Shown here: positions 35,355 through 43,900 of the stretch, piece after piece
Layout: the number at the start of each line of letters is the position of its first letter
Numbering within the stretch: position 1 is the stretch's first letter
Assembly: GCF_033095785.1 (NCBI RefSeq)
Contig: NZ_CP137134.1
Location: 2,232,001-2,296,000, forward strand
Length of the DNA stretch: 64,000 bases
From: Nitrosospira sp. Is2
GTDB lineage: Bacteria > Pseudomonadota > Gammaproteobacteria > Burkholderiales > Nitrosomonadaceae
Reading direction: 5' to 3'
The notes under the pieces: generated by a model
Told to the model about the DNA's origin: nothing
The model's database searches: none
Seen by the model: only the letters and a program-made list of their open reading frames with translations
Position numbers and translations under genes: made by a program

Positions 35355-35796
35355 CGTAAGTACGAACCCGCTGCGCCGGCCATTTCCTCTTTTCGAAAAA
35401 AACCAGACAGTATTTTGTCTGTGGAGCTTGCAACCAAGTAAGCCACACCCATGGCTGCGCGGACGTCGCAGTGTTCCGGGTGCAGAGCATGGTACGCAAT
35501 GCTGGCCGGGGCGCGCCGCTGCCGCAGCTCGATCCTTCCATACGGGGCTTGCGCATCCGCGCACTTGGCGGCCCGGAGATCCAGTCACTCGGGTCCGGCT
35601 ACCACAATTTACCCACGATGTAAGCGGATATCCAAAGCACGGCGATAGGGTACGTCACTGCCGAGTCTTGAACGCATCCTTCTGAGATCTGTCGCCGGGC
35701 GAATTTTTACTGATGAAATGCGAAACCAGCGACAGTACTTCTATTTTTGGGGAGGAATTACACCTTAAAAAGCGGGGAGAAGCTTAACGCTGCTAA
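35355..35796. other. gap with an unexplained open frame
   Basis: No gene with a convincing start is seen. A plus-strand frame open from about 35358 to a TAA at 35629-35631 ends in a protein-like stretch (VFRVQSMVRNAGRGAPLPQL and IRALGGPEIQSLGSGYHNLP), perhaps the tail of a lost gene. I could not assign it to a family. Confidence 0.3.
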
Positions 35797-35831
35797 CCTC
35801 TGAAACCTGCTACAGGCAACGGTTTCAGAGG
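35797..35831. repeat. 11-bp inverted repeat upstream of lux box
   Basis: CCTCTGAAACC (35797-35807) and GGTTTCAGAGG (35821-35831) are perfectly complementary with a 13-base loop. It lies 15 bases before the lux-box-like site. It could be a second operator or a weak terminator insulating the luxI promoter. Confidence 0.6.
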
Positions 35832-35846
35832 ATACTCAGCATTTGT

Positions 35847-35866
35847 TCCTGTAAGATTTTACAGCT
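35847..35866 (+). promoter_or_regulatory. lux-box-like palindrome
   Basis: TCCTGTAAGATTTTACAGCT contains CTGTAA-N4-TTACAG, i.e. the CTG-N10-CAG frame of LuxR-binding lux boxes (Vibrio fischeri: ACCTGTAGGATCGTACAGGT). It lies 63 bases before the luxI ATG, a suitable place for an activator site. The match is direct; LuxR binding is inference. Confidence 0.75.
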
Positions 35867-35929
35867 ATCCCCAGGGTCTCGTTCCGTTGTTTCATAGCAC
35901 CGTCATAACCAACGACGGATGCGAAACAA

Positions 35930-36544
35930 ATGGGACAGATCATGCTTGCGCAACACGGGAATGGTTCTTTGGATCAGCGGGCAGCGACGGGAATGTACCG
36001 GCTGCGACATGAAGTTTTCCACGATCGGTTAGGCTGGGAGGTCACCACGGATAATGGAATGGAACACGACGAGTTCGACCACGCTGATCCCATTTATGTA
36101 CTTGCAAAAGGCGACGAAGATGAGGTGCTGGGCTGCTGGCGGCTACTCCCGACCATGGGCCCTAATATGCTGAGGGACACGTTTCCACAACTGTTGCATG
36201 GACAGCACGCGCCGCACCAATCCGATGTCTGGGAGCTGAGCCGCTTCGCGGTTACGGTACCGAAGTATGAAAGCGCCGGTTTCGGTTTCAGCGAAATTCC
36301 CGTAAAGATGATGCAGACCTTATTCCGCTTCGCCCAGCATAACGGCATCAAGCGCTATGTCACCGTGACGACCGTTGCGGTAGAGAGATTGGTACGCAGG
36401 CTCGGAGTCAACGTTTCAAGGCTGGGTCCCCCGATCAAGATTGGTCGGGTGATGACGGTGGCTTGCTACATCGAAATTGACGAGATTACAGAATTCGCCT
36501 TATTCGGTACGCTTCCAGAAAATGCGCAGAGGAAAGCAGCGTGA
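35930..36544 (+). CDS. LuxI-family acyl-homoserine-lactone synthase
   Basis: 204-aa autoinducer synthase using SAM and an acyl-ACP. All eight residues conserved in LuxI enzymes have counterparts in order: R26, F30, W36, D47, D50, R71, E102 and R105 (RLRHEVFHDRLGW, EHDEFDH, GCWRLLP, WELSRF). Members of this family are known from Nitrosospira. A lux-box-like palindrome upstream suggests positive feedback by a LuxR protein; the only one in the window is at 2314. The start may be the ATG at 35930 or that at 35942. The next gene begins on its stop codon. Confidence 0.93.
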   Translation: MGQIMLAQHGNGSLDQRAATGMYRLRHEVFHDRLGWEVTTDNGMEHDEFDHADPIYVLAKGDEDEVLGCWRLLPTMGPNMLRDTFPQLLHGQHAPHQSDVWELSRFAVTVPKYESAGFGFSEIPVKMMQTLFRFAQHNGIKRYVTVTTVAVERLVRRLGVNVSRLGPPIKIGRVMTVACYIEIDEITEFALFGTLPENAQRKAA

Positions 36545-37008
36545 ATATCCTGCTGGTGGGTGAAAGACAGGATACGCGCCGAATTCTGCAAATGCTGCTG
36601 GATAAATCCAGGCACAGACTGGAGCGGATTTCGCTGGAGGATTTTCCGCAACGAGATCTGAAAACCTACGATATGGTACTGGTGGATGGCGCGGTTCAGG
36701 ATTGCACGCAACAGGTAAATCTCCTGCACTGGATCCGGGAGGCAAGGCGGCGTTTTCCGCATCTGCCCGTAGCGGTGATGAACAATATCGGATCTCAGGT
36801 AGTCAACGAAGAATGTGATCGGCACGACGAAGCGCTGCAGCATACCTGTGGAATTTTTGAGTCCGGCAATGGGGTATTGAACATGCGCTGCCGCCTGCGT
36901 GAAATTGCTTTGGGCGAAACCGCGGCATTGATGCGCGAGGAGTGCGAGCGCCCGTTGCTGGAGCCGATTACTTTCGAATATGCAGGCCGGCGCCGGAGTA
37001 ATGGTTGA
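36541..37008 (+). CDS. receiver-like protein coupled to luxI
   Basis: 155 aa, starting with GTG that overlaps the luxI stop by four bases. NILLVGERQDTRRILQMLLD resembles the first strand and helix of a receiver domain, and YDMVLVDGAVQD the strand with the phospho-acceptor Asp (about residue 45). The usual acidic pair near the N-terminus and the switch Lys are not evident, so it looks like a degenerate receiver. No DNA-binding or enzymatic domain follows. Tight coupling suggests it acts with the synthase, for example controlling its activity; that is inference. I do not recognise a named family. Confidence 0.72.
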   Translation: MNILLVGERQDTRRILQMLLDKSRHRLERISLEDFPQRDLKTYDMVLVDGAVQDCTQQVNLLHWIREARRRFPHLPVAVMNNIGSQVVNEECDRHDEALQHTCGIFESGNGVLNMRCRLREIALGETAALMREECERPLLEPITFEYAGRRRSNG

Positions 37009-37222
37009 GCCTAAAGGAAATGGGAACCAGAAGCACCAGCTAGACAACTCATCTGCTTGCCTCCTACCCCTCATCACCAGCGCACTCATGCCGGCAAGCA
37101 TCTCGATTATTTATAAAACGTTCACAAAACTTACATCTGAACGCCATGTGTTCCCGGTAGCCTGAACAGGCCAGCGAAATACCAAGATTGTGCTGGCGAA
37201 ACCTGTTCACTTAGGAGGGAAC
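37009..37222. other. gap after receiver-like gene with inverted repeat
   Basis: No gene is seen. GCCTGAACAGGC (37160-37171) recurs inverted as GCCTGTTCAGGC at 37273-37284, so the start of the next small ORF could be folded into a stem. TTATTTATAAAACG near 37110 may be a promoter element. Confidence 0.4.
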
Positions 37223-37495
37223 ATGAAATCCCAGCTACCCGCGTTAATAATGCTGCTGTCGGAATTCCGGAAGCCTGTTCAGGCCGCTGACAGCGTCCAA
37301 CGACGTGCCATACAGCCCGGCCGAAGCATCGGCCTTGACCCAACACCCGCAGTCGGCGAAGCAGGCGTCCCTGATTCCGCTGGAGCGTCGTCGTCCGTCT
37401 ACGGCTCCGCCCCTCCCCATGAGGTCGATGGTCTTAAACCGCCCATCGTTCGTGGCTCCCCGTGGGCTAGAAGCAAAAAAAAACGATTCGGATAA
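37223..37495 (+). CDS. small unrecognised protein, strong ribosome site
   Basis: 90 aa from an ATG preceded by AGGAGGG at three-base spacing, which favours translation. The N-terminus MKSQLPALIMLLSEFRKP is weakly amphipathic; the rest is rich in Pro, Ser, Gly and Ala and ends in a basic tail (RSKKKRFG). No known domain. The +2 frame is also open over much of the region, so coding is not proven. Inverted repeats overlap its 5' part. It lies downstream of the luxI unit on the same strand. Confidence 0.45.
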   Translation: MKSQLPALIMLLSEFRKPVQAADSVQRRAIQPGRSIGLDPTPAVGEAGVPDSAGASSSVYGSAPPHEVDGLKPPIVRGSPWARSKKKRFG

Positions 37496-37511
37496 GGGAT
37501 AGGGTGACGCG

Positions 37512-37643
37512 ATGGAGCGTATTAAATTTCAGCTTCTATACGGACCTCTGCCGGATCTTTCGCCAACGCTGACTGTTTCGCCGGGCGTGATACTGCCCTT
37601 GGCGACACCTGGTCCCGGGAACGCTTTTACGGAGGGATTCTGA
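37512..37643 (+). CDS. 43-aa proline-rich ORF
   Basis: A short ORF from ATG at 37512 to TGA at 37641-37643, with AGGGTG close upstream. The product MERIKFQLLYGPLPDLSPTL... is rich in Pro and Leu, hydrophobic and without charged residues in the second half apart from one Glu near the C-terminus. The stop abuts the next ORF's ATG (TGAATG), and the next ORF's ribosome site lies within this one, indicating coupled translation. Family unknown; may be a small peptide or a leader. Confidence 0.4.
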   Translation: MERIKFQLLYGPLPDLSPTLTVSPGVILPLATPGPGNAFTEGF

Positions 37644-37862
37644 ATGACTATCAGCAGACTAGAGGCAGGAACGAATCTGAGCGAGATTGACGTCCAAACT
37701 TCCTGTTCTTCCCCTTCGGTTGATCTAAACAACGTTGACGCGCTTTGCTCCCTGATGAAAATGTATGAATCCAGCCAGATCCTGGATGAAGAAGAGAGCG
37801 AAGTAGATCTCATGATCCAGTTAAGCGGAATGGTGCACAGCGACATGAGAGCCGCCGAATAG
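37644..37862 (+). CDS. small acidic unrecognised protein
   Basis: 72 aa with a good ribosome site (GGAGGG, seven bases before ATG). The product is acidic (DEEESEVDL), has two Cys residues (CSSPSV and DALCSLM) and looks mostly helical in the second half. No signal peptide or membrane segment. Directly follows the 43-aa ORF. The strong start signals make it the best supported of the three small ORFs. Function unknown; location suggests quorum-controlled expression, which is inference. Confidence 0.55.
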   Translation: MTISRLEAGTNLSEIDVQTSCSSPSVDLNNVDALCSLMKMYESSQILDEEESEVDLMIQLSGMVHSDMRAAE

Positions 37863-37922
37863 CACGGCTTTACGTTAATACAGGTACTTGCTAAACCTGC
37901 GATCTCCTGTTCCCATCAACGC

Positions 37923-38387
37923 CTATCGGCCTTTAGGCGCTTCATATACGCCAGTGGTACCGGTCCGGCGTAGCATTTTATTCACCTCGTCGGCATGCAT
38001 CTCTTCTTCGACGATCAGGCTCCGCGCGTAATCTTCCAACAGTACCGATTTACCCTGGGTCAGTTCCAGAAGCTCATAGTAGGCTGCGCACGATGCGCCT
38101 TCATGCGCCAAAGATTCCCGAAGTATGTCGCCAATGTCATGATGGTGAGTCTCGAGCAGGGGGCCAATCGACAACGACGGATATCCGCCCAGCAAGGTGA
38201 CCAGTTCCCCCGCCCTGTGTGCATGCAGCAGACCCTCTTCGGCCTGTTTCTGGAGCCATTCGACAACTGGGATCCGATTGTAGCCATAGACCATCAAGGA
38301 ATAGTGCGTGTATCGCACCACCCCAGCCAGTTCCAGTTCCATGATTCTGTTCAATACTGCAACCGCTCTTTCTTTATCGAAGTCCAT
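37923..38387 (-). CDS. bacterioferritin-like protein
   Basis: 154 aa, same length as bacterioferritin but from a different branch. Ferritin-like helices carry E19 in IMELELAGVV, a Glu-rich E50/E51 with H55 and H57 in QAEEGLLHAHRAGE, E96 in LAHEGAS, and an ExxH in EEEMHADE (E128, H131). The second motif is spaced E-x3-H, unlike the E-x2-H of Bfr, and no haem Met is evident. It may be an iron-storage or iron-detoxifying protein. A GGAG ribosome site precedes the ATG. It is encoded downstream of the peroxiredoxin gene on the same strand, with a hairpin region between. Confidence 0.8.
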   Translation of the reverse strand: MDFDKERAVAVLNRIMELELAGVVRYTHYSLMVYGYNRIPVVEWLQKQAEEGLLHAHRAGELVTLLGGYPSLSIGPLLETHHHDIGDILRESLAHEGASCAAYYELLELTQGKSVLLEDYARSLIVEEEMHADEVNKMLRRTGTTGVYEAPKGR

Positions 38388-38420
38388 TTAGCTTCTCCTT
38401 AAATCATTGCAAGAAACCCA

Positions 38421-38476
38421 GGATAGGTCTTTTCGATCTATCCTCGCGCGGCAAGTGCCCTTGCCGCGCTGTTTTT
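38421..38476 (+). terminator. tandem hairpins with T tract, possible sRNA end
   Basis: Hairpin 1: GGATAGGTC (38421-38429)/GATCTATCC (38435-38443), nine pairs with one G-U. Hairpin 2: GCGCGGCAAG (38446-38455)/CTTGCCGCGC (38460-38469), perfect, then TGTTTTT. This is a classic intrinsic terminator on the plus strand, although both neighbours are on the minus strand. It suggests a plus-strand transcript ending here, or a leader structure of the minus-strand bacterioferritin-like mRNA. Confidence 0.6.
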
Positions 38477-38510
38477 CGGTTGTCTCACCTTTCAAAAAGC
38501 CTGCTGTGCT

Positions 38511-39119
38511 TCATAGCTGCTCCGCGTGAGTGCCCAGATATTCCGCTACCCCCTCCGGACTGGCCTTCATGCCGGGCTCCCCGCTTTTCCAGCCGGCGGG
38601 GCAAACCTCACCATGGCTTTCATGGAATTGCAGTGCGTCCACCATGCGCAACATCTCATCCACGTCCCGCCCGAGCGGTAGATCGTTCACCACCTCATGG
38701 CGCACAATGCCGTTTTTATCAATCAGGAAGGAAGCTCGCAAAGCGACATGATCGGGATGGCTGATGCCATATGCATGCATGACATCCCCCCCGACATCCG
38801 AGACCAGCGTAATCCCCACGGGGCCAATGCCGCCTTTATCGATGGGCGTGTTGCGCCATGCGTAATGGGTGAACTGCGAGTCGACCGAAACGCCGATAAC
38901 CTCCACGTTGCGCTTACGAAACTCTTCAGCGCGGTGCGAGTGAGCGAGAATTTCCGAGGGGCAAACAAAGGTGAAATCGAGCGGATAAAAGAATAGCATC
39001 GCGTATTTGCCCGAGATTTCCGTATGAAAGTTAAAAGCGTCATTGAATGTGCCATCCGCAAGGACGGCAGGCTTGGTAAAGTCAGGGGCAAGATGAGTAA
39101 CAAGTACGGACATTGACAT
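38511..39119 (-). CDS. 2-Cys peroxiredoxin (AhpC/Prx1 type)
   Basis: 202 aa. The peroxidatic C53 is in FYPLDFTFVCPSEI and the resolving C173 in HGEVCPAGWKSG, so it is a typical 2-Cys enzyme that reduces hydrogen peroxide and organic hydroperoxides. RHEVVNDLPLGRDVDEMLRMVDALQ is the conserved late region. No AhpF or thioredoxin partner is encoded nearby. Placed before a bacterioferritin-like gene on the same strand, it fits an iron/peroxide defence pair. Confidence 0.93.
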   Translation of the reverse strand: MSMSVLVTHLAPDFTKPAVLADGTFNDAFNFHTEISGKYAMLFFYPLDFTFVCPSEILAHSHRAEEFRKRNVEVIGVSVDSQFTHYAWRNTPIDKGGIGPVGITLVSDVGGDVMHAYGISHPDHVALRASFLIDKNGIVRHEVVNDLPLGRDVDEMLRMVDALQFHESHGEVCPAGWKSGEPGMKASPEGVAEYLGTHAEQL

Positions 39120-39287
39120 TCTCCTCTGTAAATTAATCGAATCGGCGCTGCCACGAGTCGTGTGCGCGGGCAGTCCTAAGATTAGAACATTTTCTACCCG
39201 TTTTGCGAAATCTCGTATTTCTTGCCGAAATCAGGTTGTACAAATACCGGAATAGGATGGTAGCTCAGCCCCGGGTACCTGTAGTGT

Positions 39288-40811
39288 CTAAGTATAGACC
39301 CAACGGTTCAGCAGGCCTCGTGCCGCATCGGCTAGTTCGGAGGCGGTCATGCCGACTGGTCCGCCATTCTGCATCCACAACACGTCGGCCGCTGAGCCGT
39401 GCAGATAGACGGCGAGTAATAGCGCGTGTTCGGCACTTAATTTTTGGGCTAAAAAGGAGCCGATCAAGCCAGACAGTACGTCACCAGTACCCGCGCCGCT
39501 CAAACCCGGGTTCCCGCTCGTGTTGATATACCTTTTACCGCCGGGTACGGCGCAAACGCTGCCAGCACCTTTCAGTACCACGCAGCAGTTGAACTGCTCG
39601 GCCAGCTCGCGTACGGCGCCCATCCGGTCATTCTGGATCGAGCCAGTATCGCGACCCAGCAAGCGCGCCGCTTCCGCGGGATGAGGGGTGAGAACGGAAG
39701 GTGTCTGGCGGTGTCGTAACAAGCTCGCAACATCGGACCACGCGGCGATGAGGTTTAAAGCATCTGCATCCAGCACCAGCGGAAGGGTGGACTCCAGTGC
39801 GCAGTTAAGCCAGAAACATGCGTCAGGTTCTGTTCCCAGTCCTGGGCCGATAACAAGGCAGTTGAGATGACCAGCCTTGAACAATTCATGGATCGGGCGC
39901 AGCATCAGTTCAGGCTGGGAGGTATCCACGCCGACCGCGTTCGCAGCCATCAAGCCCAGATAGACGCGGCCCGCTCCCAGCTTCAATGCTGAGGCCCCCG
40001 CCAGAAGCGCCGCACCGGTCATTCCTGCTGATCCGCCAACGATCCCTATGCTGCCGAACATACCTTTATGGCTATCAGCGGGACGCGGGGCTGGCAGCAG
40101 TGTTGTGGCGTATGCGTAATCCACTGCCCATGAACTCGGGGTCTTGAGCGCGTGGGCGTCCAGATCGAGATTACGGACGAAGATTTCGCCGCAATGATCA
40201 GGACCGCAATGCGTGAGCAGGCCCGGTTTGAGGCCGATGAATGTGACCGTAATTGCAGCCCGGATCGCCGCGCCACGTACTATGCCTGTATCGCTGCCCA
40301 GGCCGCTCGGAATATCAAGGGCAAGAACGGGCACTTTCATTGCATTTACTGAATTGACCAGGGCAAGATATTTACCTGAGAGATCCCGCCCCCCCCGTTG
40401 GTCAAGCCCGATGCCGAACAGGCCATCGATTACCGCGTCCCATTCTTCGTCTAGTGGAATTGCCCCTGTTATTTCACCTCCGCTGGCGATCCACAGGTCC
40501 AGCATGTGTCGCGCGTCGTCGGATAGGTTGCAGCGCTCGCCGGTAAATACCAGCGTAATCTTGAACCCCCATGAGCGCAGATGGCGAGCTGCGACGAATG
40601 CATCACCTCCGTTGTTCCCGGGCCCGGCGAGCACCAGCACATTGGTTTTGCCCTGATTCAGCAGTTTGCCCCGGGCGACTTCGGCCGCAGCGAGGCCCGC
40701 TTTCTCCATGAGTGGCGGGGGGTCGGGCAGAGCAGCGGCCAGCCGCTCGATTTCCCGGATCTCAGCGGTGAAATAGACAGCGTTGAGTTCCTGATGGGCT
40801 GAGGTGATCAT
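39288..40811 (-). CDS. nnrDE: bifunctional NAD(P)H-hydrate epimerase/dehydratase
   Basis: 507 aa that repairs damaged (hydrated) NADH and NADPH. The N-terminal YjeF_N epimerase domain (about 10-215) shows AGPGNNGGDAFVAARHL; the C-terminal carbohydrate-kinase-like dehydratase domain (about 225-500) shows GSIGIVGGSAGMTGAALLA, LTPHPAEAARLL and GLSGAGTGDVLSGLIG with the ADP/ATP-binding GAGTGD. Gene fusion of the two activities is common in bacteria. Divergent from purL. Confidence 0.93.
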   Translation of the reverse strand: MITSAHQELNAVYFTAEIREIERLAAALPDPPPLMEKAGLAAAEVARGKLLNQGKTNVLVLAGPGNNGGDAFVAARHLRSWGFKITLVFTGERCNLSDDARHMLDLWIASGGEITGAIPLDEEWDAVIDGLFGIGLDQRGGRDLSGKYLALVNSVNAMKVPVLALDIPSGLGSDTGIVRGAAIRAAITVTFIGLKPGLLTHCGPDHCGEIFVRNLDLDAHALKTPSSWAVDYAYATTLLPAPRPADSHKGMFGSIGIVGGSAGMTGAALLAGASALKLGAGRVYLGLMAANAVGVDTSQPELMLRPIHELFKAGHLNCLVIGPGLGTEPDACFWLNCALESTLPLVLDADALNLIAAWSDVASLLRHRQTPSVLTPHPAEAARLLGRDTGSIQNDRMGAVRELAEQFNCCVVLKGAGSVCAVPGGKRYINTSGNPGLSGAGTGDVLSGLIGSFLAQKLSAEHALLLAVYLHGSAADVLWMQNGGPVGMTASELADAARGLLNRWVYT

Positions 40812-40986
40812 GCGGTGTCTGATAATCCAGCTTCCATTGAACTGATTTCACGTTCTTGTGAATTTGAAGGGCACGCAGAGTTGCCGGGCTGCGGCGCGCC
40901 TGCCTCTCGTGTAAAATCGAGGATCTGCTGAATAAGTCCGGTCTTTACACAACCCAGCGCCCCTATTTTTTCACTCTAACCGACTC

Positions 40987-43900
40987 ATGCTGATGCTTCG
41001 CCTTCGTGGTGGCCGCGCGCTTTCACCGTTCCGTCTGGAAAAACTGGTCGGTGCTCTTAAAACTGAAGCCTCGCAAGTTTCCCATATTTCGACGGAATAC
41101 TGGTATTTTTGCGCGGCTACGCGTAGTTTGCGCGAAGAGGAAATGGCCATCCTTGAGCAATTGCTCAAATGTCCCCCCAAGCCACACTTGGCTCAAACGA
41201 TGCAAAATTCCGAGAGCGAGTTGTTGCTGGTCGTGCCCCGCGCCGGTACGATCTCGCCCTGGTCCACGAAGGCGACTGATATCGCTCACCATTGCGGATT
41301 GGAAGCAGTGGAGCGATTGGAGCGTGGGGTCGCCGTCTATATAAAAACCGAAGGTCCTCCCTGCGGCTTACCGGCTCGAGTCAGGGGAGTGCTGCTCCCG
41401 CTGATACACGATCGCATGACCGAGTCGGTTTTCAACTCCCTGGATAATGCAGAGAAATTGTTTCGGCATTTTCCGCCTGTGCCGCTTCAAATAATTGATG
41501 TACTGACCGGAGGTGCCGAGGCGCTGCAAAAGGCCAACAGCGAGGCAGGGCTCGCCTTGTCTCAAGATGAAATAGATTATTTCGCGGACTATTTTCTGCG
41601 CATCGGCCGCAATCCCACGGATGTGGAATTGATGATGTTTGCCCAGGCCAATTCCGAGCACTGCCGCCACAAGATATTCAACGCCGACTGGGTAATAGAC
41701 GGCGAGCCTCGAACTAGATCGCTGTTCTCGATGATCCGCAACACGCACCAGCAAAACCCTCAAGGCACCGTGGTGGCGTACGCAGACAACTCATCGGTAA
41801 TCGAGGGTGCGAATATCGCTCGCTTTTACCCGGGCAGGGAGAACGCCTATGGGTACAGCGAGGAGCAGACACATATCCTGATGAAGGTGGAAACCCATAA
41901 TCACCCTACGGCGATTGCCCCCTTCGCCGGCGCCGCGACCGGGGTCGGAGGCGAAATTCGCGACGAAGGCGCCACCGGCAGAGGGGCAAAACCGAGGGCC
42001 GGACTCAGCGGCTTTTCCGTTTCCAACCTCAATATCGCCGGTTTTATTCAGCCGTGGGAAGCGGGCGCGCCATCGGGCAAGGGAGATTACGGCAAGCCGT
42101 GCCGTATTGCTTCGGCCCTTCAGATCATGCTTGAGGGTCCGATCGGCGGAGCGGCGTTTAATAACGAATTCGGACGCCCGAACCTGGCAGGATACTTCCG
42201 CACTTTCGAGGAGCACGTCGCAGGCGAAATGCGCGGTTACCATAAGCCGATCATGCTTGCCGGAGGCATCGGCCATATTGCCGGGCAACACTCGCTTAAG
42301 GAGAAATTTTCACCTGACGCACTGCTGATTCAGCTCGGTGGACCCGGTATGTTGATCGGTCTCGGCGGTGGGGCGGCGTCGAGCATGGATACGGGAACAA
42401 ATGCGGAGAGGCTCGATTTCGATTCCGTTCAGCGCGGCAATGCCGAAATGGAGCGGCGTGCGCAGGAGGTCATCGACAGTTGCTGGCAGATGGAACGACG
42501 AGGCGAACCTAATCCGATTCTCAGCATCCACGATGTGGGCGCGGGCGGCCTGTCGAACGCGGTGCCGGAGCTTTTGCACGGGTCCGATAGGGGAGGTCGG
42601 GTGAATTTGCGCGATATTCCCTCGGAGGAACCGGGGATGTCTCCCATGCAAATCTGGAGCAACGAGTCTCAGGAGCGCTATGTGCTTGCGATCCGGCCGG
42701 AATCGCTGGAATTGTTCAGTGAAATTTGCGAGCGTGAACGCTGTCCGTTTGCGGTGGTAGGTATTGCCACCGCGGACGAACAGCTTGTTGTGATTGATCC
42801 GGTGTTCGACAACCGTCCGGCGGATATGAATCTCTCTGTGCTGCTGGGCAAACCGCCAAAAATGATCCGAGAGGTTATACATATCCAAAAACCGCTGTTG
42901 CCGTTTCATACCGCGGGGCTGGATTTACGGGAAGCCGCCTATCGGGTCCTTCGGCTGCCAGCTGTGGCGGATAAAACCTTTCTCATCAGTATCGGCGATC
43001 GTACCGTCGGGGGCATGAGCGTGCGCGATCAGATGGTGGGTCCATGGCAGGTCCCGGTAGCGGATGTGGCAGTAACCTCGATGGGGTATCAAACCTATCT
43101 GGGGGAAGCGTTCGCGATCGGCGAGCGCGCCCCGGTGGCTCTGGTTGATCCGGCGGCCTCGGCGCGGATGGCGGTCGGTGAAGCGATTACCAACATCGCC
43201 GCGGCATCGATAGCAACTATCGGAGAGATCAAGCTATCGGCAAACTGGATGGCAGCGGCAGGGCATCCCGGCGAGGATGCGGCCCTGTTCGATGCGGTGC
43301 ACTCAGTCGGCATGGAGCTGTGCCCCAGACTGGGCATCAGTATCCCGGTGGGTAAGGATTCAATGTCGATGAAGACGGTATGGCAAGCCGGGACGAGCGC
43401 CGCTGGCGGGGCCGGCAAGCGGGAGGGGGCAATCAGAAAGGAAGTGACCGCCCCCCTGTCGCTGGTTATTTCCGCTTTTGCAAGAGTAACGGATACGCGC
43501 AGAACACTCACCCCTCAGTTGCGCACCGACTGTGGCGAGACCGAGTTGATCCTGATTGATCTTGGTGAGGGCAGGAACCGGCTGGGGGGCTCGGCGCTCG
43601 CCCAGGTCTACAAGCAAGTGGGCGATGACGCGCCGGATATAAAAGTTCCCGAGGGGGCGGAGAAACTCAAGGGATTTTTCTCTGCCATACAACGTTTAAA
43701 CGGTGAAAGCAGAATACTGGCTTATCATGACCGCTCGGACGGCGGGATTTTCGCCACTTTATGCGAGATGTCGTTTGCCAGCCGCGCGGGAATTAGCATA
43801 AATCTCGATCAGCTGTGCTTCGATGCTTCTGCGAATGATGTGGATGGTCATGAACTCCGGCCAGAAGCGCTGAGCGGGAGATTTGTGGAGCGTATCCTCC

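Noticed and set aside
35269..35588. Two overlapping minus-strand ORFs (95 and 99 aa)
   Set aside because: They lie over the large hairpin and are rich in Arg, Pro and Cys, typical of chance frames in G/C-rich DNA.
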